A DNA stretch of 64,000 nt from Perognathus longimembris pacificus (GCF_023159225.1 NC_063167.1:21765360-21829359), one strand, 5' to 3'; shown: positions 22,018-33,782, numbered from the stretch's first letter. Notes: a model not told the origin generated them from the sequence alone. Numbers and translations are program-made.

Positions 22018-22088
22018 CTGGATGGTGGGTAGGTAGGTGGATGGTTGGATAGATGGATGGATGGATGGATGGATGGATGGATGGATGG
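22018..22088 (+). repeat. (GGAT)n microsatellite
   Basis: About 71 bases of GGAT/GGTA-type units grow directly out of the L2 terminus, pure from about 22049. Confidence 0.93.
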
Positions 22089-22089
22089 C

Positions 22090-22910
22090 TCATGACTGAC
22101 ATCAAGGAAAAGATTTGACTCAAGGACGAGCAGCAGAAACTTCACAAAATGTATTGCATACTGACTCAAAAAATGCAGAAAAGATCCTCATTGGAGGCCC
22201 ATCCATGGATGCTACCCTGACTGGATTCCCCCAGGGGAGATTTTACTGCCTGTGAGCAATGGGAGTTCGGGGAAGACCAGGCCAATGCTACTCAGGAAAG
22301 GTTTCATGAAAGGAGAGAACACAGGAGTCCAAGGAAGCCATCCACAGGCGTACTAATACTGTCGCTGCATGCATTATTAAACATTTATCAGTGTCGAGCT
22401 CTGAGCTAAGAACTTTATATATTTTATTTCATGTCACTGACAGAGGCAGAATATGAACACCAACAGTCAGATTCCACAGCTACACACTTAATGAAGACAC
22501 TGCGAAGTCTTTCAAAGCATGCGTGGAGATGAAACAGGAAGAGACATCCCCAGAAGAGACATCTAAAGAAGACAAAGATGGCAATAAGCAGGTTTTGGAC
22601 AAGATCTGGCAGGGTGTCAACTCTGGGAGGTAGAGAGCCTCCGAGAACAGAAGTCAAAGAGAAGATGGGAAGATAAGACTGGATACAAGGCTAAAGACTT
22701 TTAGGGTTAGACACACAGGCATAGAATATGGGGCAGAATCTCAACTACCAGGTCCCTATGACAGAGCTCTCTGTGGGTGTATTCTGGATGGGTGATAATG
22801 GACAGCAAGACAGAGGACTCATGAGGAGTCGTCAGTGTGACTTGGGTAATAAGTAACAACTTAGGAGGTATCCAGGGAAATAAAGGAACCCTGTCAAGAG
22901 AACTCAGAAT
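22090..22910. other. Unassigned non-coding sequence
   Basis: A short L2-end-like piece ('gagctctgagctaagaactt' with 'tatatattttatttcatgtc', near 22395-22440) is the only element suspected. Confidence 0.4.
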
Positions 22911-22911
22911 C

Positions 22912-23188
22912 AGCTGGGCACAGAAGCTCACACCTTCAATCCCAGCTACTCGGAAGGCAGAGATCAGGAGAATCGTGGTTCAAGATGAGCCTAGACATAA
23001 AGTTCTCAAGCCACCATCTCTTTCAATAGAAGCTGGGTATGATGGTGTATATGCCTTTTATCCCAGCTACCAGAGGATCGTGGTCTAGGCCAGGCCAGTG
23101 ATAATTGGGCAATACCATTAGAAAAGTATCTGAAGCTCAGAGAGCTAGAGATGTGGCCCAAGTGGTAGAGTGCCTGACTAGCAAACAC
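22912..23188 (+). mobile_element. Trimeric SINE: B1-like + B1-like + ID-like
   Basis: The first unit reads 'agctgggcacagaagctcac' and 'acagaagctcacaccttcaa' into 'tcccagctactcggaaggca'. The second reads 'aagctgggtatgatggtgta' and 'tatcccagctaccagaggat'. The third is ID-like, 'agagatgtggcccaagtggt' and 'agagtgcctgactagcaaac'. The same three-unit order recurs at 60951-61242. Confidence 0.75.
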
Positions 23189-23248
23189 ATGTGCGCACAT
23201 GCACACATGCGTGCATATGCACACCCCCACACACAGAGCACAGCACAC
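23189..23248 (+). repeat. CA/GCACAC-rich tail microsatellite
   Basis: Imperfect CA repeats with TG and GC interruptions directly follow the trimeric SINE. Confidence 0.8.
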
Positions 23249-23912
23249 AGTTTCTAGTATCTGAGGAAGTAAGAAGCAGTGGGTGGCCTCATTTAGCCCA
23301 GTAGTTCTGTTTTTACTCTCAACACAAACTATTGACTCAGTGCTGGCTTCTGCCCCAGACCCAAAAGCTGCTTCTGTTTCCGTTTGTCAACACCAGCAGA
23401 ATGAGAGCCACCAACATTGTTAATTATCTTCCCGTGCTGCGTGGAGGATCCATGGATCCCAAAGTCATTAGCCAGGGCTCCATGTAAAGTCACTGACCTC
23501 CAGTCTCTCCAGGATACTGAAGGGGGGAAGCTTAATTTAATTGACCTGATTTTAAAAATAAAAAATAAAAAACAATTTCGGTGATGACTTTTGTGGAAAT
23601 AGGCCACTAAGCAGAGAGACCTTGGGGATGAATAAAAATTCAAATGCCTGAAAAATTTTCCCAGCCAACAGGTCCACTCACAGTGGGAGCCTAATTTCCT
23701 GAGGCTGCCTCCTCCCCCAAGGGTGCCACTTGACTAAGCAGGGACAACCCACCCATAAGGGGGAGGGGGTCACTTGGAGTTAGAGAAGAAGGCAAGAGCT
23801 CGTTAAAGGAATATAGGAATTTTTCCCCTTCTAATTATCTCCCACCTAACACCCAATGTGCATGTTCTAAAACATTCATTATTCTCCTTAAAATCTTAGG
23901 AGGGAGGGGAGA

Positions 23913-24018
23913 GAATAGAGGTGTGGCCTAAGCCATGGAGTGCCTGACTAGCAAGTGTGAGGCCCTGAGTGCAAACCCCAGTACAACCAAAACACACACA
24001 CACACACACACACACACA
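23913..24018 (+). mobile_element. ID-like SINE monomer with (CA)n tail
   Basis: 'agaggtgtggcctaagccat', 'ggagtgcctgactagcaagt' and 'gaggccctgagtgcaaaccc' with 'cagtacaacc', then (CA)n at 23992-24018. Confidence 0.82.
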
Positions 24019-24269
24019 GGACCACCTTCAGGGGACTCTCCAGACCCTGGAGAGGAAGCCTAAATCCTTAATAAGGCTTTGAACCCAAAAGATCAAGCCC
24101 CAGGCTTCCCCTCTAGCTTCCCCTAACCCTACCTACTGTGCTTCCTGTAGTACTCCGTCACTGCATCTTGGGAAGGAGGCCCCAAAGATATAAGGCATGT
24201 CTACCATGGAGGCAGATGGAGCTGAACAAATTTCCTGACTTGCACACTCAATAGTGGGACCTGCCAGAA

Positions 24270-24645
24270 ACTGCTATAGCGTACTTCCACAACCTAGGAG
24301 GCTTAAGGCAATAGAACTCATTCGTGCAATGTTTTGGAAGCCAGAAGTTAGGGACTAAGGCATCAGCAGGGCCACTCTCCCTCCAAAGGCTCTGTAGAAT
24401 AATTGCCCTTGCCCTGGCATTCCTTGGCTTGTGGCTAAGTCACTCCCATCTCAGCCTCTGTTTCCGTACCGCTTCCTACTCTTCTCTACCTGTCTTCCCC
24501 TCTTCTGTCTTTTATAGTCACTTATCATCAGATTTAAGACCCAGCCAGATAATCTAGGATGAGCTCATCTTGACATTTTTAATTTAATGTTATCTACAAA
24601 GATCTGTTTTCCATATAAGGAATCCTTACAAGTTCTGAAACTAGG
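24270..24645 (-). mobile_element. MLT1-like MaLR LTR
   Basis: 'gccagaagttagggactaag', 'gcatcagcagggccac', 'gcattccttggcttgtggct', 'tcacttatcatcagatttaa', 'gagctcatcttgacattttt' and 'ctacaaagatctgttttcca' is the reverse complement of the MLT1 order (cctattt...aaagg, atgagatcatt, agccaaggaacgcc). A solitary LTR is likely. Confidence 0.65.
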
Positions 24646-25039
24646 ATATGAGCATATCTTTGGGGAACCTGATCAGAGAAGGGTGAATTTTAGGTATCTC
24701 TTAAAGCAGAAGATCTTTCTAGAAATAGAAGTCGCAGATGATGTATGGCAGTGGTCCGGGGAGGTAGCAAAAAGGACAAAGGTGCTAGCCAACTGGTCAT
24801 TAGAATACAAACTAGTTTTATGCCCAACCCTGACAACCAACATCCCCAAGGAAACCTGGAAGGGATCAGAGGTAGAGACCAGAGCCTGGAGGCAGAGCAG
24901 CCTGGATCTGGCTTGCCCTAGAATTGAGACCCAACAACACAGCCTACATATCACCAACCCTGACCTAAATGGTCTGCGATCCTGCATCCTACCTTACAAG
25001 CTCTAAAGAAAGAAGCTAAGGGAGAGGAAAGGCCAGGTC

Positions 25040-25105
25040 ATCTGGCTGGGTTTCACTTCTGGCTCTGCCACTTCCTGCTCCTAATCTCTCCAGGCTGTCA
25101 GAGTA
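25040..25105 (+). mobile_element. MIR SINE fragment
   Basis: 'gctgggtttcacttctggct' and 'ctgccacttcctgctcctaa' matches the MIR segment 'ctgggttcgaatcctggctctgccacttac'. Confidence 0.5.
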
Positions 25106-25429
25106 CATGGAACATCTGTCTTGTGCCCAGCACAAAATGCAGGTTTTGAGGATGCCGAGTTTCCTCCCTACCTTCAAAGTCACCATTGCTGTGTCCGTAT
25201 CCAGGGAGGAGGGTCCCACACCTCCCCCATCCTGCAGGCATCATTGGATGGAAAGGCTTCAAAAGATGCAAGGTGATGAGAAGAAGGAGCCATAGAGACT
25301 CTCCATTGAAACAGCACCAAACAAACCTGGCCAAGACTCCTACTCCTTTTGGCCTTCAGAACCCAGCAATGCTTCAGCCCCTGCCATCCTGCATTAAGCA
25401 ATGTCTCAACTCTCTGTCGTTTTTTATCT

Positions 25430-25449
25430 AATAAAAAAAAAAAAAAAAC
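25430..25449 (+). repeat. Poly(A) run
   Basis: A run of A after 'tttttatctaat', without a recognisable retroposon upstream. Confidence 0.7.
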
Positions 25450-25752
25450 ACTCCCTTGGTACCTTCTCTCCCGTGCTTTTCAATTCGCCTTTCACTTCCC
25501 CCCTGGTTACTGTGTGTGATGTGATTTCATTCTCCTAGTCAACTGCTGTTGGACAAAGACACAGCTGTCTGATGTTACTGGTGTCAAAAAGTCTAGGAAA
25601 GCTCATGTCCCCCAGTCATGACAGGTGACAAAGATCCCAGAAGATATTGGGAACCTAGAGTCCTCTGACAGCCCAGCACCATCCCCACTCTGTACTAGGG
25701 TGGAGGAGGGCAGGGATGTCACAGTAAGGGAGCTGGATGACTTGGGCGGGGC

Positions 25753-25766
25753 GGGGGGGGGGGGGG
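25753..25766 (+). repeat. Poly(G) run with flanking GGGCGGGGC
   Basis: Fourteen G preceded by 'gggcggggc'. It is G-quadruplex-prone and likely to vary in length. Confidence 0.85.
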
Positions 25767-26057
25767 ATTGTACAATGTTGAGCAATTTCTGCAGAATACT
25801 GCCTGTGGAAGTCAGGGATCCTGCATCTTCCTCCAGTCTTGGAAAAGGTCACTCCAAGGTGATGCATTGTCTCTCTCCACATGACTGTTCCTTTGCCCAT
25901 CCCCACCCCAGAGTCATTAACATGTGGCAAGATGTTGTAAGCTTGAAGTTCTTTGTTATCATCAAGCATTCCAGGGTCCCAGGATCTAGAGCGATTGAAA
26001 GATGTCCTAGGATGCATGACACAACATACCTTTATCAAAGAAAACCTAGTATAGACT

Positions 26058-26175
26058 TATACTTCTCACCTGGGGGCAATTTTGCCCACCCCTCAGGACA
26101 TTTGGCACCGTCTAGGTATATTTTAGGGTATTTTTTGATTATTAGAAGGTCACTTCTAGTGTCTAGTGGCACACA
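26058..26175 (+). mobile_element. hAT fossil, same family as 7140-7312
   Basis: 'tctcacctgggggcaatttt', 'gcccacccctcaggacattt' and 'ggcaccgtctaggtatattt' with 'agtgtctagtggca' is the family's 5' half, cut short. Confidence 0.72.
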
Positions 26176-26424
26176 GGAAAGCCTAGAAGGTCTATTGGCT
26201 GAGAGGTCTGCACCTTTCACCTACAGAAACGAAAAGCAACGTCTCTGAGTCAGGCAGGACTCTTTCCAGTAACATGCCATGGCACTGTGGGCTGGTTGGG
26301 CAAGCTGGCTTTCCCTCCCAGCCCTGGACCCACCCCTCACTCCCACCCGCAGCCCTTCCCCCTCAGGGACAGCACTCATGTGGCTAAGATGAAAGACGGA
26401 TGCCGCAGGCCCCCATGCCAACTC

Positions 26425-26645
26425 GCCACTTGATTGCTTTTAATTAATTCTGCTTGATTACAGCACATGGGAGTCACATCGGAGAGATAAGACAAGCTCT
26501 TTATATTCTGTCTTCATTAAAAAGTTTGGATCTGGAAGCCTTTTCAAAGAGCTATGTGTCTCCTTTACTTTTGTGTCATTTTTAATTGCGGAGGGCACAG
26601 AGAGATGTGCCAAGCTATGCTGAACAGAGACTTGGCAAATGAAAG
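26425..26645. promoter_or_regulatory. Candidate conserved noncoding element
   Basis: This is repeat-free sequence with several homeodomain-type TAAT cores ('gcttttaattaattctgctt', 'tttttaattgcggag') and GATTA sites. No repeat family matches and there is no open frame. Conservation is inferred from texture only. Confidence 0.3.
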
Positions 26646-27035
26646 ATGGAATGTCCAAGGCCCTTTGGGGGAGGGGGGGGAAGGCAGCTGGATTGGGATC
26701 CAGTGATCCTTCTAGAATAACTATCAGGACACAGCTGGTTCACTGTGGCTGACAGAGAAATGGGGGTTGGGGGCAGGGGGCCAGCTCCTCTTTTGGTCTA
26801 TTGCATGGCATGGAATCACAGGCCCAGATTCCTCATGCAGGATGACAAAATCTCCAGAATTGGCTAAGAGGTCGGGAAAGGAGTATGAACAGCCACCAAT
26901 TATCTATCTAGAGCCCGCCAGCAAGAAGGCCAGCCCCTCCTCAGGGAAACCCTGGCCAGCCCATCCATGCAAACTTGATCACTTCCTGCTTCGGCACTCC
27001 TACAAGCACATGGTTCATGGAGCTGAGCACCAAGT

Positions 27036-27562
27036 TGTCTTAGTTAGCTATTGCTGCATAACAAGTCACTCCAAAACTTAGTAGCTTAAAATACCTTACC
27101 ATCTTATAGTCTCTGTGTATCAGGATCCAGGTATCGCTGAGCTCATGGCATCCGGTTCAGAGTCCCTCGCATTGTGGTAATGCAGGAGGATATGACACTG
27201 TCATGGCTGGGGTGGGCCTCAGAAGATCTAATCTCAATTATGTGTGCATTGCCAGACCTCCCATCCTCACTTGCTATTGGCCATTTCTTGCCAAATAGGC
27301 CTCTCCATAGAAGAAATCACAATATGGCGGCAGGCTTCCCACAGAGCAAATGAGCAAGAGAGGGAGAGGAATGCTGGAGGTAGCAGCAAGTCTGTTGGTC
27401 ACCTGATCGCACAGGAAACACCTGAAACACCTACCTGTTCACTGCCCTGCATTTGTTAGAAGTGACTGTGTAGGTCAAGCCCACACACAGGAGAGGGAAT
27501 CACTGGGAGCATCAACACAAGAAGGCAGAGCATTGAGGACCATCCAGGGCTGCCCACCACAC
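27036..27562 (-). mobile_element. MLT1-type MaLR solitary LTR
   Basis: 'cttagttagctattgctgca', 'taacaagtcactccaaaact' and 'tagtagcttaaaa' is the reverse complement of the MLT1 3' end. The far edge reads 'gtcaagcccacacacaggag' and 'accatccagggctgcccacc', the reverse of the LTR start. Both ends are therefore present and the element is nearly complete. Confidence 0.75.
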
Positions 27563-30190
27563 CAATTGCATGGCCATAGCTGTCTCTTCTTCTAGAACAA
27601 TTGCTCTGAGATGTTAAGACACCTAGAAGTTGGATGGCCCAATGTTTGGTATGCACCAGTCACCTGAGGGTTGTTTGATACAATGAACAAGTAGATACAC
27701 ACACACATGAATGGATGAGCATACAAACATGAAGTTGTCGCTTTGTTTAAATAATCATTTTTTACTTATACTTGCCAAACTATTATTCAACAAAGAAAAC
27801 TTGTTTGTCTCCAAAACTGCTATGGCAGGAACAAATGGATCCATGTCAGCTAGGTGCTACCAGGTTATTTAGACACCAGTACAAAATAACAAAGGACAAT
27901 TATATTTTATTCCACTTAACGTAAGGCCATTACTCTCCAAACCTATCATGGTTTCATCTGAATCCACTCTTAAATATTTTCTCCTTAGGGACCAATGACT
28001 GATAGTAAATCAATAATTCTGAAAACACAAAGCTTTTCATTATTTTAAGCTGCTATTTGGGTGACACTACATAGCACAACAACGATCAGGAATGAAGCGG
28101 TGGTGTCTAAACCTCATTAGTGTTTGGGCAAGATCGATCCAAAGAGGAGCTTGAAAATAGGGACGAGATTTCAGGAGGTCTTGCACCCAGCTGGATTAGG
28201 ACAAGACATGGGAGGGCAGCCCAACTGAAGCTCACTGAAACAACCTGGTCTGTACCAGGGGTGCCCAAGCAGCTAGAGACAAAACCATAAAGAGCCAACA
28301 AGTCAGCAGAGGCTATACATGTCCAGCCCCAAGGATGAGGAGGACCGGGTGCTTCTGCAGGTGACTAGACCAGGCAGATGCTAAGAACCTGACAGGGAGG
28401 GAGAAAGCTTAAGGTCACAGGACCCTGGGCTCTGGGACACAGTCTCCCATATGTGTGTGTGTGTATGTATGTGTATGTATATAGGTATATGTATATGTGT
28501 ATGTATATATGTATATATTTGTGTGTGTATGTATATACACAAAAGGATAGTCTGAACTGAGTAAGTCCCAGCATAGGCAGGGATAGGGCACCAGGAGGGA
28601 ATAGGATGGGGGATGGAGATGGAAGCCCATGTAAAGTAATCCCCTGGAGATCAGAGATACAACGTTAGGGCTTGGTTTCAGGACTGAGCAGAGGGCTCTT
28701 CCCTAGAATCAAAGTGCCCCAGATCCTGGCAGCACTGGGAAGTGCTTCTGAGTTCCAGAAAGAGAGCAAGGATTCTGCATCTCTCCTCCTGCTTACTCTC
28801 GCCCCTTGAAGGACAGGTGCTGCTCTGCAAGCTAACCGGGGCCAGCATCTTTTACCACAGTCCCAATAAGGGGGCTTCTAGGGACCTGACTGTGTGGCCA
28901 CTTAAGGTTGGGTAGAAAACCTCAAAGGGAGCTTCCCAGAGACGAATTCTTGGAGCATCCAAGCCAACTCAGCCCACAAGCACTGAAGCTTTAGGCTGAT
29001 CTCATTGGAACGGTGGAGTAGAGCTATGAGTCCAAACCTTCGTGTGGAAGAGGAGACAGCAGGCTGGCATGTTTGGGGCTGCCAATTCCAATATTGCTCA
29101 GATACAGGGGGTCCCTTGTGGCCAACACCATGCCCTTGAATTCCTGCCCATAGAATGCCCTAGAGCTGCTCTGAGCTCCTAGACTACAATCATCTTCTCA
29201 TATCTCAGCCACACAGTATGAGTGCTTCCAGGAGTTGATGAAACCAAACTTGGGGGCCAAGGAATGGGTCTGAGAGGGTTCTGGGGTACAGCATCAAACG
29301 GGCCATTACTATTTGCAATTGAGACATGTGCATCAATGGTTGGCAAAGACCAGTCTCAGAGGCACCAAGGAAGGACGAGCCTTTTAGAGGATGGGCGAAA
29401 CCACATATTGAATCCATCCTCGGGGAACTACTTCTGAGGAGTTAATTAGGATAAATCGTTCCGTGTGGGTTATTTATTTATTTATTTATTTAACAGCCCC
29501 TTTATTGATGGCCGCCTTCAGAGGGGCAGGCACTGTGGGGATGCAAGTGCACGGAAGAGATGCCGTCTTGGCCCCGTGGGGCTTGTAACCTGGCAGGGGA
29601 AGAAAGGAGATAGACATGGATGCTGAGGGAGGGAGGGGAAAGGGGAGTACACACCTACCCAGCTCTAGATTCCAAGGAGACCACTGGGGCCAGGGCCCAT
29701 GCAGCATTCCAACTCAGTAGCAGAGATGAAAAGACAGAGTTTCCCAGGTGGGGAATCTAATCTGGTCTGTGAAGAGCTTGAAAGCCAGGCACCAGGTGGT
29801 TCCAGTCTGTGCGTGACTGGTGGGCTCCTAGGTCATGTTGTCTGGTGGTATTCAAGGTGTCTAGGCCTCACTTTTGACAGGAGGTTGTGTGTCTTGGTAC
29901 TGGGTATGGGGTAGACTTGGAGGGATGGAAAGCCAGGGAAAGGCATCCTGTGATCATATTCTGCAAGGTGGAGAAGAGTTGTGGAAAGAGACAGTGATAA
30001 CCATCTCCCAGCAGGATGAACGTTCTTAATACACAGAACTCTCTGCTTGCACAACAGCTGAGACAGAAAATTTGATGTTGGGTATATTCTGCCACAATCA
30101 ATCATTGGAAACAATTCCTGGGTTCACTGATACGTGCTAAGTACTGTGTTATAAGTGGACCTAGGTAAAAATATGAGTAAACCTTGACCT
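27563..30190. other. Non-coding stretch, mostly unassigned
   Basis: It contains the TG/TA tract at 28.45 kb, a (TTTA)n at 29469-29491 and a probable L2/MIR3-like piece near 29500-29610 ('ggggatgcaagtgcacggaa', 'gtggggcttgtaacctggca'). No gene is recognised. Confidence 0.4.
28452..28541 (+). repeat. TG/TA alternating microsatellite
   Basis: Mixed TGTG, TATG and TATA units of about 90 bases, wholly alternating purine and pyrimidine for long runs. The open frames found here on the minus strand are artefacts. Confidence 0.93.
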
Positions 30191-30199
30191 AAAAAGGCC

Positions 30200-30348
30200 C
30201 ATAATCAGCTCGGATGTCTCTGCTCCCAGAAAGTCTTCTCTGATCCCCGCAATCTGGGCTCAGTCTGCTTCTGAGCTTCCTTGTTTGTTCCACAGCTGCC
30301 TTCATTGATTCAGCAAACATTTATTCAGCTAGGCTTTAAGGATATAAA
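30200..30348 (+). mobile_element. L2 LINE fragment
   Basis: 'tctctgctcccagaaagtct', 'tctctgatccccgcaatctg' and 'ggctcagtctgcttctgagc' matches the L2 3' segment 'ccaggaagccttccctgatccc'. Confidence 0.6.
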
Positions 30349-30408
30349 CCAAATGAGGTTTTCATTGTAAAGGAAGAAACAGATATGTAGATAAATAAGT
30401 GCAACAAT

Positions 30409-30411
30409 ACA

Positions 30412-30462
<51 letters not shown>
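30409..30462 (+). repeat. (CA)n microsatellite
   Basis: About 27 AC units with one T interruption near the start. Confidence 0.95.
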
Positions 30463-30465
<3 letters not shown>

Positions 30466-31147
30466 TACACTTCTCTGAACAACACGGAGACCGAGCTTCT
30501 AAAAGTGTGGTAAATGACTCCTGAGTGAATGAATGTGTAGGTATGTGGATGGATGGATATATGGATGGAATGGATAATTGAGTATCTGTAACACAGAGGA
30601 GTGAGTTACAAACTGTACACCCAGGAATCACAAGGGCCATTTAACCTAGGTTTTAGAGTTTGAACAGATGATATCCACATGCATAATAATGGAAAAGAAA
30701 TCCCAGTCAGAGGTAGGGATGTGAGAGTAAGCCTACAAAATTGGGGAGCAGAAAAGTGTTTGGAGCTAGGCATGTGGAAAAGAGGCAGAGGGTGGCTAAT
30801 GAAGGGTCACTGGGCCAAGCTGAGGAAAATGTACATTATGATTGATGGTTGGAAGCTAGAGGGGTTGGGGACAGGAGACCACAACCTTTCAGCTTGCTCA
30901 CTCTGCTGTGGATTGGATGATGCTGGCTAAAATAGAGGAGTATTTAGGCAGTATTGCAGACAGAATGACAAAGTGGGCAAGAAGGTGTACTGATTTGTTC
31001 TAAAGATATATAAGGTGCATCGACTACGGATGGGCTCTGTAACTAGTTTAGACAATGGACAAGAGAGTGGCTATTTCTACCCTGTGTGAATCTTACACAG
31101 AGGTGGGGAACAGTTAGAGAAGGAAGCAAGCAAACCCCAAGGAAAAG

Positions 31148-31330
31148 TAGTGAAGGTGTGTGATCCCGGGCAAGCTACTTCACTTGGGTTGGGCCTCAGT
31201 TTCCTCAGATGTAACATAAGGATGTGCTGATACCTGCAACCGAAGCTGGTGGTGAAGATTTGCTGCATTCATACACACTCGGGGCTTAGAATGGCTCCTG
31301 GCCCATCACAAGCATGTGTTAAGCATTCAC
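31148..31330 (+). mobile_element. MIR SINE, nearly full length
   Basis: 'tgatcccgggcaagctactt', 'gggcctcagtttcctcagat' and 'ggtgaagatttgctgcattc' through 'acaagcatgtgttaagcatt' keeps the MIR order. Confidence 0.78.
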
Positions 31331-31454
31331 TATTATAACCAAGAAAAACAACCCAGGAGACGACTTGAGAGTAGAAATATATATATCACTTTGGTCAGCA
31401 AGGCTTTTCTGAGCTCCTATTCCTGAGTTGGGATCTAAAAGATGGATGGAGGAG

Positions 31455-31725
31455 ACAAAAACACTAAGTTCTAGGCAACAGTGCTGGAGACAAGAGCAAT
31501 GACCTGAGGCTGGAGGGAGCCAGCAGCATCCAAGACTTAGCAAGGCCAGTGTGGCCAGAGCAGGAAAGACCAACAACTGCACTCACCAGAGTTTCACTGA
31601 GGAGGAAGGATAAGGCCAGGTCCTACAGGACCTACAAGGCAATGGGTTTGATTTTGATAGTGGTGGGAGAAAGCCAACTTTGTTCATTACACAGACTGCA
31701 ATGTCACTGACCTCTTCTAAATCTT
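31455..31725 (-). mobile_element. L2 LINE, antisense, 3' part
   Basis: 'caaggccagtgtggccagag', 'caggtcctacaggacctaca' and 'aggcaatgggtttgattttg' is the reverse complement of the L2 3' coding end ('gaggccagtgtggctggag', 'cttgtaggccattg'). It is collinear with the antisense L2 pieces that follow. Confidence 0.65.
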
Positions 31726-32279
31726 CACACCATGTCTGTGCCCCAAAGGCCACTAGAATCATTCAAACCAGCTCAACCTATTGCACAAATCAACCTACAC
31801 ATTTACCTGCCCTGCCTTCCCACTGGAGTACCAGTAAATCTGGGCTCTAGCCTCCCCCCTCCACCCACTCACCCTGCCATCTTGCTCTCCCCAGGCCCTT
31901 CATGGTCCTGCATAGCTCATTTCTAGAAAGACTGTGAATACCATGTGACATCACCCCATCACCTTATAAATTCAAGTCTGGGCATAGATTACCCTGTCCT
32001 ATGAAGAGACCCAGGCGGGCCTACCAGAGCTGTTCTAGTTGAGAGTCTCTGTCCCAACCAGTCCCTGCTGATCTGTGGCCCAACTGCAGATGAATGAATG
32101 ATCTTAGATGATATACTGCCCTCAGAACCTGACCCAAACTGCCAACCCACAGAATTGTCATTGTTACTATGCTACCAAGGCTGGGGGGTGGGGGTAGCTT
32201 GTCACCAAGCAGGAGATAGCTGATACACTGCTTCTGGAGAAGGAACTTTAGAGGGACAGAAGTGTAAGCCACCACTAGA

Positions 32280-32790
32280 AGACAAGTATTGATGAGATTT
32301 GTCCTAGCACGGTAGCAGCAGAAATGGAGATAGGTAGCTGCAATGCCAAGAGGTGGTTTGGAGGCTCTGAACACCTGCGGGTTAGGTGCAGGTGTGAGAA
32401 GAAAAATGGCATGTTTTCAGCCCAAGCAACTGGACAATGGTGGCATTAAGGCTGTGGGGAGGAGTGGATTGGGGCTAGGTATGGGGGAGATCAGCAGTTC
32501 ACCCAGTGGGTTTGGTTAGAAATGTGTATTAAATATCCATATGCAAGAGCCCAGCACCAAGCCAGACATTCATAGTAGAGCCCAAAGAAACCAAGGACAG
32601 TGCAGATATAAACTTGTGGGTCACTGGGCCAACAGATCCAAGAGTTCAGAAGCCTTGGATCTTATAGCATCACCAAACAAAAGAACACAGACAAAAGAGA
32701 AAAAAGACTCCGGGCTCCCTGGAGTTTATACGTTGACTGGGAAGTTGCAGAGAGCCAGGTAGGAAGAAAATTGAGCCAGCATGAGAGAAC
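32280..32790 (-). mobile_element. L2 LINE, antisense, reverse-transcriptase region
   Basis: 'agcccaagcaactggacaat', 'ggtggcattaaggctgtggg', 'gatcagcagttcacccagtg', 'gtattaaatatccatatgca' and 'gcagagagccaggtaggaag' follow, in order, the reverse complement of the L2 RT segment ('cctgagcaactggaagg', 'gatcaggagttcggtttt', 'tggccagtgaggtaggagg'). It is diverged and not translatable. Confidence 0.7.
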
Positions 32791-32824
32791 ATTGTTTCCT
32801 AGAGAAATGAGGCCATCTGCCAGA

Positions 32825-32965
32825 TGAAGTACATATGCATCTGTAGTACACATCTGTACTGAGTACATCTCAGTACTCACTAGGCTGAAGCAAGAGGATT
32901 GTAAGTTGAAGGCTAGCCTGGTCAACATAGTGAGACTGTCAGAAAGAAAAGAGAAGTAGAAGGAA
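32825..32965 (+). mobile_element. B1-like SINE inserted within the antisense L2
   Basis: 'gtactcactaggctgaagca', 'agaggattgtaagttgaagg' and 'ctagcctggtcaacatagtg' with an A/G-rich tail is an old B1 unit. Confidence 0.7.
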
Positions 32966-33219
32966 AAGGAAAGGGAAGTGGGTCAGTTGTGCTTCACAAC
33001 CAAGAGGTTTGGTAAGAATTTTTTAAAAAAACAAACATTGAACTGGGCAATATATAGGTGGCTATGGACCATGATAAAAGCACTCTCCATGTTGTCTGGA
33101 GCACAGAAGCCAAGTTCAACTATAAGGGGGTTAGGGGAGGGAGGGTGGGAACCACGGAGGTAAAGAGAGTGAACCCAAACACACCTATTGGGTTTTGTCA
33201 CAAAGGGGGTGGCAAGAAT

Positions 33220-33782
33220 AGACAACAGGGATGATGTGGGGGTTAAGGAAAGGAACTTTTTCTGATTGTAAAGCCTATCAGTCGTTCAAAAAATTACCCT
33301 TAACTATAGCACATGTGGGCCCTGGGAAGGAAGTGTCTCCCTTTCTTTCTCTCGGGAGGAGAGGTGTTACAGCGCATTGTGTGCTAACAGAAGGAGAACA
33401 AAACTGATGATCCAGGAGAAGGGGATATTGACAGGAGTCCTTGAGAAGATGAGGGATGATACCCTCGCGGAGGGGTCGCCTCTGTTAAGAGTAGAGACAC
33501 GTCTTCCATTGGAGCAGGAGGTTTGTCGATTTGTGATAGGGAGACACGGGGGTTCTGCTCTGATTGTTTCTGCAGCTCAATGAAGTAGAAGACAAGGTCA
33601 TCCACCGACAGCCAGGGAGGCTGGGGAGGGGTCTGAGCAGAGAGACTGCTGTCTCAGACAGCAGGGAACTGAAGAAAGTGTGGAAAGGAAACGGCATGGC
33701 ACTGCCGGCCATGGCTGAAGACCCACTTGAGGCACGTGGCTGTGAATTCAAAGTCCCGAGCAGTCTGAACATTGGTGTAACC
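33220..33782 (-). mobile_element. L2 LINE, antisense, upstream ORF2 region
   Basis: On the minus strand the decayed frame reads WLSVDDLVFYFIEL and then MEDVSLLLTEATPP. These match the L2 pattern 'LSADDLASYFTEKI' and 'MDELSLLLSKANPS' that lies just before the reverse-transcriptase domain. The + strand 'gacccacttgaggcacgtgg' with 'ctgtgaattcaaagtcccga' is the reverse of the adjacent L2 part. This is a fossil retrotransposon frame, not a host gene. Confidence 0.8.

Noticed and set aside
22018..22088. Regular short repeats that could suggest a CRISPR-like array
   Set aside because: It is a tetranucleotide microsatellite without spacers, in mammalian DNA.
25625..26248. 207-codon + strand frame
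   Set aside because: It crosses a poly(G) run and a hAT fossil and resembles no protein.
33485..33772. Minus-strand frame that could be mistaken for a host gene
   Set aside because: It matches the decayed L2 ORF2 pattern just before the reverse-transcriptase domain.
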